Under the pieces are notes generated by a model. It worked only from the letters and a program-made list of their open reading frames with translations. It searched no databases and was not told where the DNA came from. A stretch of 64,000 bases of DNA from positions 62,001 to 126,000 of the forward strand of contig NZ_JAOQJG010000003.1 in assembly GCF_025567365.1 (NCBI RefSeq), written 5' to 3'. This document shows, one piece after another, positions 15,812 to 24,617 of the stretch. The first letter of the stretch is position 1; every line of letters starts with the position of its first letter. A program made the position numbers and the translations under genes. This DNA is from Anaerostipes amylophilus (lineage in GTDB: Bacteria > Bacillota > Clostridia > Lachnospirales > Lachnospiraceae).

Positions 15812-17281
15812 ATGAAATCATTTAAATTAAGATGTAAAAAATTATGTGCAGTCGTATTAATGATCGTGACAGCATTTGGATTCTCATTTGCAGCACCAAA
15901 GACTGCGAAGGCTGCCAATACAAAGTATTGGATCAAAGTTAACAAACGGGCAAATGTAGCAACTGTTTATCAGTTAAAGAGAGGAAAGTATAAACCGATC
16001 AAAGCATTTTTGGTTTCCTGTGGAGGATCTAACACACCATCAGGTACTTTCTATACACCAGCCAAATATCGCTGGCAGACATTGATGGGACCAAGTTATG
16101 GACAGTATTGTACAAGGATCCATGGAGGAATCCTCTTCCATTCTGTATGGTATTATCAGAAAGATAAGAGAACACAGTCAACGGTACAGTTTAATAAACT
16201 TGGGCAGACGGCATCTCATGGATGTGTCAGATTATCAGTAGCAGATGCAAAATGGATCTATGATAACTGTGCACTAAGAACAAAAGTTACTGTATACAGC
16301 AGCAAGAACCCAGGACCTCTTGGTAAACCAAAAGGAATCAAAGTGTCAACATCCAGAAGAATGTACTGGGATCCAACAGATCCAGATAAGAAGAATCCAT
16401 ATCGCAAACAGAAAGCAACGATCAGTATTTCATCAAAGAAAGCTGCGACAGCAGAGTATGGAACTTCTTATAATATAAAATCTGGTGTAACAGCAAAAGA
16501 TAAGATCACAAAGAGAAGTCTTACAAGCAAAGTTACATACGGAGTAACAAAATACAGCAATGGTAAGTATAAGAAGGCAAAATTCTCAACAAAATCACTT
16601 GGAACATATCGAATCAAATATGCTGTAAAATCTTCTTTAGGAGTTACAACAACAAAGACATTTACAGTGAGAGTTGTTGATACAAAGGCACCAGTGATCA
16701 CAGCTAAGAATCGTACAGTGAATATCAATACAACCAATGCAGTCAGCGGTGTATCTGCGAAGATGAAAAGTGGTAAGAGTGTAACAAGCAGCATGAGTGT
16801 GAAGATTAAAGCACCAGGTGCAAGCAGCTACACAACATACAGCTATGCCAAAGCAAAAGCATACAAATTTACAAAAGCTGGAACATATTATGTACAGTAT
16901 GTTGCGAAGAATGTGAACAAACCAAATCGTGCAGCTACAAAAACTGTTAAGATCACAGTTTTAGGTGATGCAGTGATCAAATCACCAAAAACAGTGACAG
17001 TGACAGTGAAAGATTCAGCAACAGATGATCAGATCAAGAAAGCAGTATATGAAGCAGTATATGAAGCAATTACGATCACAGACAATGGAACAACTGTAAA
17101 ATCAACTGCAGCAACTGTAACAGTTTCAAAAGATACTGAAACAGGAGTTATTACAGCAACAGTTTCTTACAAAGGAAAGAATGGAAAGACTGTAACATAT
17201 AAAGTTACAGTAACAGTAAATGTAGAACAGGAAGCCCAACAATCCGCAGAAGAGCAGACTGATCAGCCAGTTGAACAGTAA
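15812..17281 (+). CDS. Secreted L,D-transpeptidase with Ig-like repeats
   Basis: A signal peptide (about residues 1-35, ending near AKAA) is followed directly by a YkuD domain with HGGILFHS and SHGCVRLS, nucleophile Cys138. The C-terminal two thirds is lysine- and threonine-rich and holds beta-sandwich domains of the DUF5011/Ig-like type (for example YRIKYAVKSSLGVTTTKTF, YYVQYVAKNVN), followed by a last domain about 395-475 and an acidic Gln/Glu tail. It is 489 aa. AAAGGAG precedes the ATG. Here the catalytic domain leads and the wall or surface-binding domains trail, unlike the gene at 9814. Confidence 0.87.
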   Translation: MKSFKLRCKKLCAVVLMIVTAFGFSFAAPKTAKAANTKYWIKVNKRANVATVYQLKRGKYKPIKAFLVSCGGSNTPSGTFYTPAKYRWQTLMGPSYGQYCTRIHGGILFHSVWYYQKDKRTQSTVQFNKLGQTASHGCVRLSVADAKWIYDNCALRTKVTVYSSKNPGPLGKPKGIKVSTSRRMYWDPTDPDKKNPYRKQKATISISSKKAATAEYGTSYNIKSGVTAKDKITKRSLTSKVTYGVTKYSNGKYKKAKFSTKSLGTYRIKYAVKSSLGVTTTKTFTVRVVDTKAPVITAKNRTVNINTTNAVSGVSAKMKSGKSVTSSMSVKIKAPGASSYTTYSYAKAKAYKFTKAGTYYVQYVAKNVNKPNRAATKTVKITVLGDAVIKSPKTVTVTVKDSATDDQIKKAVYEAVYEAITITDNGTTVKSTAATVTVSKDTETGVITATVSYKGKNGKTVTYKVTVTVNVEQEAQQSAEEQTDQPVEQ

Positions 17282-17293
17282 TTATAATTTAAG

Positions 17294-17330
17294 AGAGGAA
17301 ATGTATCTGGAAATGATGCATTTCCTCTTT
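17294..17330 (+). terminator. Terminator after the second L,D-transpeptidase
   Basis: AGAGGAAATG (17294-17303) pairs with CATTTCCTCT (17319-17328) around a 15-nt loop; the T-run after it is interrupted. Confidence 0.7.
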
Positions 17331-17359
17331 ATAATTTTTGAAGTTTTTTAGCAGGATAG

Positions 17360-17387
17360 TTGACACGACATTTCAGTATGATAAAAT
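17360..17387 (+). promoter_or_regulatory. Promoter of leuS
   Basis: TTGACA (17360-17365), a 16-nt spacer and TAAAAT (17382-17387). The leader to the ATG is only about 75 nt and lacks T-box landmarks. Confidence 0.65.
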
Positions 17388-17468
17388 AAAAAAGATTAAA
17401 GAATTTATCAGCTGGCATAAGCAATAGGACAGTCAGCAAGAGATAGATACGGCTAGGAGGAATAAAAT

Positions 17469-19880
17469 ATGGCAACACCTTATAACCATAAGGCAATCGA
17501 ACAAAAATGGAGAAAACACTGGCAGGAACATCCTGTCAATGTAAATGACGGTAAGAAACCAAAATATTACTGCTTAGACATGTTCCCATATCCATCAGGA
17601 AGTGGACTTCACGTAGGTCACTGGAGAGGATATGTGATCAGTGATGTATGGAGCCGTTACAAACTGTTAAATGGATATTATGTCATTCATCCAATGGGAT
17701 GGGATGCATTCGGACTTCCAGCAGAGAACTATGCGATCAAGATGGGAACACATCCTCGCATTTCTACAGAAGCCAATATTAAGAACATCAAACGCCAGAT
17801 CAACGAGATTTCAGCAATCTATGACTGGGATATGGAAGTTAACACAACAGATCCTGAATTTTACAAATGGACACAGTGGATTTTCGTAAAGATGTTCAAG
17901 AAAGGTCTTGCATATGAAAAACAGATGCCGATCAACTGGTGTCCATCATGTAAGACAGGACTTGCAAATGAAGAAGTAGTTAATGGTAAGTGTGAACGTT
18001 GTGGAGCAGACGTTACAAAGAAAAACTTAAGACAGTGGATGTTAAAGATCACAGCTTATGCAGATCGTTTGTTAGCAGATCTTGATAAACTTGACTGGCC
18101 GGAGAAAGTTAAGAAGATGCAGGCAGAGTGGATCGGTAAGAGCCATGGTGCAGAAGTTAACTTTAAGGTGGACGGAAGAGATGATGAGATCACAGTATAC
18201 ACAACTCGTCCAGATACACTACATGGAGCAACATTCATGGTATTAGCTCCAGAACATGAGCTTGCGAAAGAACTTGCAACAGATGAGACAAGAGAAGCAG
18301 TAGAAGAATATATTTATCAGGCATCATTAAAATCATCCGTAGACCGTATGCAGGATAAAGAAAAGACAGGTGTATTTACAGGAAGTTATGCGATCAACCC
18401 AATCAATGGAGCAAAAGTACCAATCTGGTTATCTGACTATGTACTTGCTGATTACGGTACAGGAGCGATCATGTGTGTACCAGCTCATGACGATCGTGAC
18501 TTTGAATTCGCTAAGAAATTCAACATTCCTATCATCCAGGTTATCGCCAAAGATGGTAAAGAGATCGAGAACATGGAAGAAGCTTACACAGAAGCATCAG
18601 GTATCATGATCAATTCCGGAGACTGGAATGGAAAAGAATCTTCTGAATTAAAAGAAGAAGCACCAAAGATCATCGAAGAGATGGGAATCGGTAAGAAGAC
18701 AACAAACTACAAATTACGTGACTGGGTATTCAGTCGTCAGCGTTACTGGGGTGAACCAATCCCTATTGTTCATTGTCCAGACTGTGGAGCAGTTCCGGTA
18801 CCAGAAGAAGAATTGCCATTAACATTACCAGAAGTAGAGAAATACGAACCAACAGGAACAGGAGAATCTCCATTAGCAGATATCGAAGAATGGGTAAACT
18901 GCAAGTGTCCTGTATGTGGCAAAGATGCCAAACGTGAGACAAATACAATGCCTCAGTGGGCTGGATCTTCATGGTATTTCTTAAGATATATCGATAACAA
19001 GAATAATGAAGAATTAGTATCCAGAGAGAAAGCAGATAAATATTTACCAGTTGATATGTACATTGGTGGTGTAGAGCATGCCGTATTACATCTGTTATAT
19101 TCAAGATTCTACACGAAATTCTTATGTGATATCGGAGTGATCGACTTTGACGAGCCATTCCACAAACTGTTCAATCAGGGAATGATCACAGGTAAAAATG
19201 GTATCAAGATGAGTAAATCTAAAGGAAATGTTGTATCTCCAGATGATCTTGTAAGAGACTATGGATGTGACTCCTTAAGAATGTACGAACTGTTCGTCGG
19301 ACCACCTGAATTAGATGCAGAATGGGATGAGAGTGGTATTGACGGAGTGCATAGATTCTTAACAAGATTCTACAAACTCGTTATGGACCAGAAAGATAAA
19401 GGTGTAAAAGCTGATAAAGAATTATTAAAAGTTCGTCATAAACTGATTTATGATATTACAACACGTTTAAATAACTTCAGCTTAAATACTGTTGTCAGTG
19501 GATTCATGGAATACACAAATACATTAACAGCAATGGCTAAAAAAGATGGAGTTGACAAAGAAACTCTGGAAGATGCAGTTGTATTACTAGCACCATTTGC
19601 ACCACATATCGCAGAAGAATTATGGGAAGCAATGGGACATGAGGATAGTGTATTTGCTGAGACATGGCCAACATATGATGAAGAAGCAATGAAAGAAGAC
19701 GAAGTAGAGATCGTTGTTCAGATCAATGGTAAAGTCAAAGGAAAACTTGTCATTGCTGCAGAAGAAGATAAAGATTCTGTTCTTGCGAAAGCAAAAGAAG
19801 TTCTTGGAGATAAATTAAATGGAAACATTGTAAAAGAAATTTATGTACCAGGAAGAATCGTAAATATCGTTCAGAAATAA
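17469..19880 (+). CDS. leuS: Leucyl-tRNA synthetase
   Basis: It charges tRNA-Leu with leucine in the cytosol. At 803 aa it has the usual bacterial length. The HIGH motif appears as HVGH (48-51) in PYPSGSGLHVGH, and KMSKS is at 580-584. The editing domain (TTRPDTLHGATFMVLAPEH and YGTGAIMCVPAHDDRD) is intact. A zinc-binding CPSC...CERC knuckle lies near 158-179 and a CPDC/CPVC set near 438-485. AGGAGG precedes the ATG. A terminator follows its stop closely, inside the upstream extension of the next frame. Confidence 0.98.
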   Translation: MATPYNHKAIEQKWRKHWQEHPVNVNDGKKPKYYCLDMFPYPSGSGLHVGHWRGYVISDVWSRYKLLNGYYVIHPMGWDAFGLPAENYAIKMGTHPRISTEANIKNIKRQINEISAIYDWDMEVNTTDPEFYKWTQWIFVKMFKKGLAYEKQMPINWCPSCKTGLANEEVVNGKCERCGADVTKKNLRQWMLKITAYADRLLADLDKLDWPEKVKKMQAEWIGKSHGAEVNFKVDGRDDEITVYTTRPDTLHGATFMVLAPEHELAKELATDETREAVEEYIYQASLKSSVDRMQDKEKTGVFTGSYAINPINGAKVPIWLSDYVLADYGTGAIMCVPAHDDRDFEFAKKFNIPIIQVIAKDGKEIENMEEAYTEASGIMINSGDWNGKESSELKEEAPKIIEEMGIGKKTTNYKLRDWVFSRQRYWGEPIPIVHCPDCGAVPVPEEELPLTLPEVEKYEPTGTGESPLADIEEWVNCKCPVCGKDAKRETNTMPQWAGSSWYFLRYIDNKNNEELVSREKADKYLPVDMYIGGVEHAVLHLLYSRFYTKFLCDIGVIDFDEPFHKLFNQGMITGKNGIKMSKSKGNVVSPDDLVRDYGCDSLRMYELFVGPPELDAEWDESGIDGVHRFLTRFYKLVMDQKDKGVKADKELLKVRHKLIYDITTRLNNFSLNTVVSGFMEYTNTLTAMAKKDGVDKETLEDAVVLLAPFAPHIAEELWEAMGHEDSVFAETWPTYDEEAMKEDEVEIVVQINGKVKGKLVIAAEEDKDSVLAKAKEVLGDKLNGNIVKEIYVPGRIVNIVQK

Positions 19881-19893
19881 AATGATACAAATG

Positions 19894-19930
19894 GCGCAGA
19901 TAACGATGAAAAGTGTCTGCGCTATTTTTT
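19894..19930 (+). terminator. Terminator after leuS
   Basis: GCGCAGA (19894-19900) pairs with TCTGCGC (19916-19922), followed by TATTTTTT. It lies within the longest open frame of the thioesterase, which shows that gene starts downstream. Confidence 0.82.
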
Positions 19931-19956
19931 CACTTAAAAATCAGAAAGGTTATAAT

Positions 19957-20658
19957 ATGTATACATTTGACAGTAGAATCCGATACAGTGAAATCGATAG
20001 AAGCGGAAGGCTATCAATTCCGGCAGTAGTTGATTATTTTCAGGACTGCAGTGCTTTTCAGTCAGAAGAATTGGGTGTTGGAGTAGAATATCTTGCAAAT
20101 AAAAAACGTGCATGGATCTTGAATTCTTGGCAGATCGTCTTTGAAAGACGACCAGAAGAATGTGAAAATATTATAGTTGGAACATGGGGCTCTGGATTTG
20201 ATAAGTTCCATGCGACAAGGAATTTTATTATGGAGACAACAAAAGGTGAACGATTAGCGTATGCCAATTCAATTTGGGTATATATAAACACAGAAACAGG
20301 AATGCCAGTCCGACCAGGACAGGAAGAAATAAATGTTTACAAATTAGAAACTCCGTTAGAGATGGAATATGAACCAAGAAAGATCAAACTATCCAGAGAA
20401 TGGGAAGACAAAGAAGCAGTAAAGGTACAAAGAAGTTGGATCGACAGCAATGAACATGTCAATAACAGCTGGTATGTAAAGACAGCATTTGAGCAGCTGC
20501 CCCAGGATTTAGAGGTCAGACAACTTCGTGTGGAATACAAAAAACAAGCATATGAAGGAGATATTTTATATCCAAGATATGCAAAAGAAGATAACAGAAT
20601 ACTGGTCAGCATGTGTGATGCGAACCAAAAACCTTATGCAGTGATCGAGTGCAGATAA
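19957..20658 (+). CDS. Acyl-ACP thioesterase
   Basis: A 233-aa double-hotdog protein of the FatA/FatB family that releases fatty acids from acyl carrier protein. The first hotdog starts MYTFDSRIRYSEIDRSGRLS; the second begins near IKLSREWEDKE and includes the active-site asparagine and histidine in DSNEHVNNSWY. The start at 19957 (GAAAGG upstream) is preferred because a terminator lies inside the longer frame from 19882. In gut Lachnospiraceae the family may set free fatty-acid chain length; the substrate cannot be read from sequence. Confidence 0.87.
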   Translation: MYTFDSRIRYSEIDRSGRLSIPAVVDYFQDCSAFQSEELGVGVEYLANKKRAWILNSWQIVFERRPEECENIIVGTWGSGFDKFHATRNFIMETTKGERLAYANSIWVYINTETGMPVRPGQEEINVYKLETPLEMEYEPRKIKLSREWEDKEAVKVQRSWIDSNEHVNNSWYVKTAFEQLPQDLEVRQLRVEYKKQAYEGDILYPRYAKEDNRILVSMCDANQKPYAVIECR

Positions 20659-20699
20659 CGGAAAATACAGATACTTAATTAAAATGAAAGGAAAAGCAG

Positions 20700-21653
20700 A
20701 TGAAGAATAGAAAAATCGTGATTTTAGGAGCAGGACATGTTGGAACACATTGTGCATTATCATTGATGTTTCGTGCTCTTGCAAATGAAATTGTGCTGAT
20801 CGACACAGATGAAGAAAAAGCAAAAAGCCAGGTGCTGGATCTTGATGATATGGGAGCATGCATTCCTGCAAAAGTTGTGATTCGCTCAGGAAATTACGAC
20901 GATCTTTGTGATGCAGATATTCTTGTTAATGCGATCGGAAGAAGCCGTAAAGAGGGAGAGACGAGACTTGACATGTTTGAAGACTCTATAGAGAGACTCA
21001 AAGATATCATTCCAAAGATCAAAAACACAAAGTTTCAAGGAATTTTGATCAGTATCACAAATCCTGCAGATGTTGTTGGGGAATGTTTAAGAAAGGCATT
21101 GGAAATTGATAGATTCCGTTGCTTTAGTACAGGAACGAGTCTTGATAGTTTGAGAATTAAGCGAATTCTGGAAGAAAAAACAGGATATCATAGAAATTCT
21201 ATTGATGCTTTCTGTATGGGAGAACATGGAGATTCCCAGATCGTCCCATTATCTCATGTGTCCGTTGGTGGAAAATCATTTGTAAAATTACAGAAAGAAA
21301 ATCCAGATACATTAGGAAAGATTACGATCGAACAGTTACAGGATGAAGTACGTCAGGCAGGAATGACGGTCATTATTGGAAAGAAAAGTACGGAATTTGG
21401 AATCGGAATTGCATTAAGTGAGATCGTAAAATCTATTTTTCATGATGAAAAACGAATTTGGCCATTATCTGTACATCTAGATGGAGAGTATGGACAGAAA
21501 GATGTGGCAGCAGGAGTACCTGTTGTGATCGGAACAGATGGAATAGAAGAGATTGTGGAAATGGAACTTACAGCGGAGGAAGAGGCACAGTTTGCTCATT
21601 CTTGTGACGTGATCCGCGGTTATTTAAAGAAAGCAGAAGAACTGCTTTCTTAA
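20700..21653 (+). CDS. Lactate/malate-type dehydrogenase with Arg at the specificity position
   Basis: A 317-aa NAD-dependent 2-hydroxyacid dehydrogenase of the LDH/MDH superfamily. The Rossmann motif GAGHVGTH (10-17) and IDTDEEK (acidic NAD-binding residue), the ITNPADV segment, the catalytic His in GEHGDSQ and the substrate-binding Arg in SLDSLRIKR are present. The mobile loop reads GRSRKEGETRLD (80-91). At the residue that decides lactate (Gln102) versus malate (Arg102), this protein has Arg83, while Arg89 matches Arg109. The rest of the loop (GETRLD) is LDH-like. It may be a malate dehydrogenase or act on another oxoacid; the common annotation would be L-lactate dehydrogenase. Confidence 0.85.
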   Translation: MKNRKIVILGAGHVGTHCALSLMFRALANEIVLIDTDEEKAKSQVLDLDDMGACIPAKVVIRSGNYDDLCDADILVNAIGRSRKEGETRLDMFEDSIERLKDIIPKIKNTKFQGILISITNPADVVGECLRKALEIDRFRCFSTGTSLDSLRIKRILEEKTGYHRNSIDAFCMGEHGDSQIVPLSHVSVGGKSFVKLQKENPDTLGKITIEQLQDEVRQAGMTVIIGKKSTEFGIGIALSEIVKSIFHDEKRIWPLSVHLDGEYGQKDVAAGVPVVIGTDGIEEIVEMELTAEEEAQFAHSCDVIRGYLKKAEELLS

Positions 21654-21655
21654 AG

Positions 21656-21919
21656 TTACATGATCAATGGACGGATCATATCAATACGCTGCTGTTCCTC
21701 AGGAGACATTGTTTCCTTAAGACTATCCATGATCACAGAGATTTCTTCATTTGTAAAAGAAAGACCTTGTTCAGAAAGGCGGCTTGCAGCTGCCATAAGA
21801 TCAGGAAGAATTAGTTCAAGAGGCTTTCCCTGACAGCTGGAGATCACAAATTCAATGATCTCCAGTTTTTTTGGATTAAGATCTGATAAATTTTTTAAAT
21901 GGCTAGAATGATCAGACAT
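21656..21919 (-). CDS. Small helical protein of unknown function (87 aa)
   Basis: I do not recognise this protein. It is acidic, all-helical by appearance and lacks a signal or membrane segment. Its C-terminal part (FTNEEISVIMDSLKETMSPE) looks like a helical hairpin. It lies 11 bp downstream of the 162-aa unknown gene on the same strand, so they form an operon. Both have the Leu/Ile-rich heptad look of small regulatory or structural proteins. The end runs to within 3 bp of the convergent dehydrogenase stop. Confidence 0.6.
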   Translation of the reverse strand: MSDHSSHLKNLSDLNPKKLEIIEFVISSCQGKPLELILPDLMAAASRLSEQGLSFTNEEISVIMDSLKETMSPEEQQRIDMIRPLIM

Positions 21920-21930
21920 AAAAAACTCCT

Positions 21931-22419
21931 TTATTTTTTTAGAATCTGGTTTAATTTGTTCATAAAATCAGTATTTGGCTTCGGATGGTTATTAGAAGAT
22001 GAATCGCCTGCCATCATCATTGGCATTAGTTTTGAAAAAAGATCTGCATTAGAATTTTTATTTGATGAAGAAGGACTATGATTACCAGTAGTGTCAACAA
22101 AACGCTGGTAATTTTGATATATTTCAAACATCTGCATCATTTGGAGAATTTGTTCAATTTGCTCGGCAGTTTCTTTTGGCGCACGAAGTTTCATGGCATT
22201 TAGTAATAATTCCATAGAAGCAGGATTTTGGTCAAAACCACAGGCGGAAAGCGTTTGTTCATTATCAAATTGAGTGGAGATTCGGGATAATTCTGTTAAT
22301 TTAATATAGATTGCTGCCACTTTTTTTAAATTTGGCGGCAGATATGGAAGAGCATCTTCTAACATATTAGAAGAATCACTGCGGAAGAAATTTTCCCAGG
22401 AAATTTGGTTTTGTTCCAT
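21931..22419 (-). CDS. Unknown soluble helical protein (162 aa)
   Basis: Function not recognised. From the ATG at 22419 (MEQNQISWENFFRS) it has a helical N-terminal two thirds with MELLLNAMKLRAPKETAEQI and a Met/Gln-rich stretch, then a low-complexity Ser/Asn linker and a short C-terminal helix (FMNKLNQILKK). The earlier in-frame ATG at 22449 has its nearest AGG only two bases away, so 22419 with GAAGG is preferred. It is first in a two-gene operon with the 87-aa protein and is divergent from the small membrane protein at 22480. Confidence 0.6.
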   Translation of the reverse strand: MEQNQISWENFFRSDSSNMLEDALPYLPPNLKKVAAIYIKLTELSRISTQFDNEQTLSACGFDQNPASMELLLNAMKLRAPKETAEQIEQILQMMQMFEIYQNYQRFVDTTGNHSPSSSNKNSNADLFSKLMPMMMAGDSSSNNHPKPNTDFMNKLNQILKK

Positions 22420-22479
22420 GATTGTCACAACCTTCAGATTTATTCTCATATCCTATAGTATTAGGAGGTGAAGTAAATT

Positions 22480-22692
22480 ATGAGTGAAATTTTTGTGGAA
22501 GAAGAAAATACGGTCTATGAATTAGATGCAGAGTGTCTAAAAAGAAAAGAAGAACAAAAGAGAAGACAGAGGGATTCAAAGGAAATAAGAAATAAAAACA
22601 GTTATCATGCACAGAAAACAAAAGCAATATGTAGAAAACAAAATCAGCCGAATATATGGATTTTATGTCTGCTATTTTTAATCGTACGATAA
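22480..22692 (+). CDS. Small tail-anchored membrane protein (70 aa)
   Basis: A strong AGGAGGTGA ribosome site precedes the ATG, so it is very likely translated. The protein is highly charged, mostly Lys/Glu/Arg, with a C-terminal hydrophobic segment (NIWILCLLFLIV, residues about 58-69) that would anchor it in the membrane with the charged part in the cytosol. I recognise no family. It is divergent from the 162-aa gene and ends at a bidirectional terminator. Confidence 0.65.
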   Translation: MSEIFVEEENTVYELDAECLKRKEEQKRRQRDSKEIRNKNSYHAQKTKAICRKQNQPNIWILCLLFLIVR

Positions 22693-22694
22693 TA

Positions 22695-22730
22695 AAAATG
22701 AGGATGCCAGTTTGAGGCATCCTCATTTTA
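22695..22730. terminator. Bidirectional terminator
   Basis: AAAATGAGGATGCC (22695-22708) and GGCATCCTCATTTT (22716-22729) form a 14-bp stem with T-runs on both strands. It separates the small membrane protein gene from the convergent Cys/Gly-rich gene. Confidence 0.9.
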
Positions 22731-22770
22731 CGTTTTAAGGAAAGATCGTGTTATGTCAAAATTGATAGGA

Positions 22771-23007
22771 TCAGCATCCACATCCACAGCCATTGTTATT
22801 TCCACATCCAAAACCACCATTACCGCAGCAACACAGGATTAAGATGATCCAGATCAGGCTGTCACAGCCATTTCCACATCCGCATCCATCGTTATTACCG
22901 CATCCGCAGCAGCAAAGCAGAATTAAAAGAAGCAGGCAGCTGTTATTTCCTCCGAAACCAGATGAACCACAAGATCCTCCGCAGCCAGTTGCAGCTAAAT
23001 CACTCAT
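22771..23007 (-). CDS. Cys/Gly-rich repeat protein with hydrophobic blocks (78 aa)
   Basis: GGAGG lies nine bases before the ATG. After MSDLAATGCGGSCG the protein has two copies of one plan: a short hydrophobic block (NSCLLLLILL; DSLIWIILIL), then CCCG, then a Gly/Asn/Cys spacer ending in CGCG. Nearly a quarter of the residues are cysteine. Such proteins are often named 'chorion class high-cysteine protein' in Firmicutes and may relate to YjcZ-like small spore proteins; the function is unknown. The hydrophobic blocks are short for membrane spans. A spore coat or metal-binding role would be guesswork. Confidence 0.72.
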   Translation of the reverse strand: MSDLAATGCGGSCGSSGFGGNNSCLLLLILLCCCGCGNNDGCGCGNGCDSLIWIILILCCCGNGGFGCGNNNGCGCGC

Positions 23008-23103
23008 GCTAAAACCTCCAAAGATTTATTTACAGTTTATAATATTCTATGGATGGCAAAATGTGAGAAAAATTCATTGGTATACCTTTTTTTGTGTTTG
23101 TGG

Positions 23104-23109
23104 TATAAT
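23104..23109 (+). promoter_or_regulatory. Extended -10 promoter of thiM
   Basis: TGTGGTATAAT provides TATAAT with an upstream TG. No clear -35 box lies at the right distance, and no TPP riboswitch landmarks are visible in the short leader. Confidence 0.5.
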
Positions 23110-23153
23110 CTGCAATAGAATGTATGAAAAGAAATAACAAAGAAGGAAAAATA

Positions 23154-23981
23154 ATGGGAGAATTGAATTTTCAAAATGTTTTTGACAAGGTTAGAAAAGA
23201 TTCAGTAATGGTTCATTGTATTACTAATTATGTAACGATCAATGACGTAGCGAATATTATTCTTGCGATGGGTGCATCTCCGATCATGGCGGATGACCCA
23301 ATAGAAGTTTGTGAGATTACGGGTATCAGTGACTGCCTTGTGATCAATATGGGAACATTAAAGCAAAATATCGTAAGATCAATGCTGCTTGCAGGAAAGA
23401 AAGCAAATGAATCAGGTCATCCAATCGTATTTGATCCAGTAGGAGTCGGAGCATCAAAGTTTCGAAAAGATACAGCAATAAAACTGCTTAATGAGGTTCA
23501 TTTTAGTGTCATCCGTGGTAATATATCAGAGATAAAGACACTATATGAATGGAGTGAAAATTCTTATGGTGTGGATGCGAAGAAAGATGATATTATAACG
23601 GAAGACAATCAGAAAAAAGTAATCAGGATGGCGAAAGAGCTGGCAGTAAAAACAAAAGCTGTTATTGTGATTACAGGAGAAACTGATCTTGTAACAGATG
23701 GAGAAACTGTTTATTTTATAAAAAATGGTGTTCCGGAAATGGCAAGAATTACAGGATGCGGGTGTATGCTTGATGGCGTGATCGCAGGATTTATCGGGGC
23801 AAACCAAGGAAATATCCTAGAAGCAACAGTCACAGCAGTTTCTGCAATGGGAATCTGTGGGGAATATGCCAGAGAAAATGCAAAAGGAACAGGAACGTTA
23901 AAAGTGCATCTTATAGATGCGATGAGTAATATAGATGAAACATGGATGGAAAGGAGTAATCAGATTGAGAGTAGAAGCTGA
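23154..23981 (+). CDS. thiM: Hydroxyethylthiazole kinase
   Basis: It phosphorylates the thiazole alcohol for thiamine salvage. The 275-aa protein shows the ribokinase-like ThiM pattern: VHCITNYVTIND near the start, GASPIMADDPIEV, FDPVGVGASKFR, IRGNISEI, VIVITGETDLV and the catalytic loop RITGCGCMLDGVIAGF. The start at 23154 has GAAGGA upstream; the in-frame ATG at 23124 would lie right after the -10 box. Its end overlaps thiE by 17 bp, and together they join salvaged thiazole with the pyrimidine. Confidence 0.94.
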   Translation: MGELNFQNVFDKVRKDSVMVHCITNYVTINDVANIILAMGASPIMADDPIEVCEITGISDCLVINMGTLKQNIVRSMLLAGKKANESGHPIVFDPVGVGASKFRKDTAIKLLNEVHFSVIRGNISEIKTLYEWSENSYGVDAKKDDIITEDNQKKVIRMAKELAVKTKAVIVITGETDLVTDGETVYFIKNGVPEMARITGCGCMLDGVIAGFIGANQGNILEATVTAVSAMGICGEYARENAKGTGTLKVHLIDAMSNIDETWMERSNQIESRS

Positions 23982-24606
23982 AACAATGACATTATACGCA
24001 GTCACAGACAGAGCATGGGCGAAAGAAGTCACACTAATGGAGCAGGTAAAACAAGCACTAAAAGGCGGCATTACTTTTTTGCAGCTTCGTGAAAAGAAGC
24101 TTTCAGAGGGAGAATTTATAAAAGAAGCAAGAGAGATGAAGAAACTGGCAGCACAATACCAGATTCCATTTGTGATCAATGATAATATCAAAGTTGCACT
24201 GGAAGTAGATGCTGACGGAGTACATATTGGACAAGATGATATGTCTGTGGAAGAAGCAAGAAAACTTCTTGGAGAAGATAAGATCATAGGTGTATCCGCT
24301 CACAATGTGAAGGAAGCACTGAAAGCACAAAAAGGTGGAGCAGATTATTTAGGAGTTGGAGCCGTATGTGCGACATCGACAAAGAAAGATGCGAATGTTG
24401 TATCCAAAGAAGAAATTAAAAAGATTAAAGAAGCTGTGGATATACCAATCGTGGCGATCGGAGGAATTAAAAAAGATAATATTGATGCTTTAACAGGAAC
24501 AGGGATTGATGGTGTTGCTGTAGTTTCAGCAATTTTTGGTGCAAAAGATATTACAAAAGATACAAAAGAGCTGTTAAAAACAGTAAAAAAAATGAAGCAA
24601 GAATAG
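23965..24606 (+). CDS. thiE: Thiamine-phosphate synthase
   Basis: It couples hydroxymethylpyrimidine diphosphate with thiazole phosphate to thiamine phosphate. The TIM-barrel signatures are visible: LYAVTDRAW, LQLREK, VINDNIKVALEVDADGVHIGQDD, GVSAHNV, GADYLGVGAVCATSTKKDA and IPIVAIGGI. The proposed start is TTG at 23965 because AAAGGAG (23950-23956) lies eight bases upstream; the next ATG at 23986 would cut closely into the first strand and has no site. Length is 213 aa. It overlaps the end of thiM, which suggests translational coupling. Confidence 0.92.
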   Translation: MRVEAETMTLYAVTDRAWAKEVTLMEQVKQALKGGITFLQLREKKLSEGEFIKEAREMKKLAAQYQIPFVINDNIKVALEVDADGVHIGQDDMSVEEARKLLGEDKIIGVSAHNVKEALKAQKGGADYLGVGAVCATSTKKDANVVSKEEIKKIKEAVDIPIVAIGGIKKDNIDALTGTGIDGVAVVSAIFGAKDITKDTKELLKTVKKMKQE

Positions 24607-24617
24607 AAAAAAGGGAA

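Noticed and set aside
17388..17468. T-box leader before leuS
   Set aside because: The leader is only about 75-80 nt and lacks the conserved T-box sequence and terminator.
23010..23153. TPP riboswitch upstream of thiM-thiE
   Set aside because: No CTGAGA and ACCTGA-type landmarks are present; the leader after the -10 box is about 40 nt.
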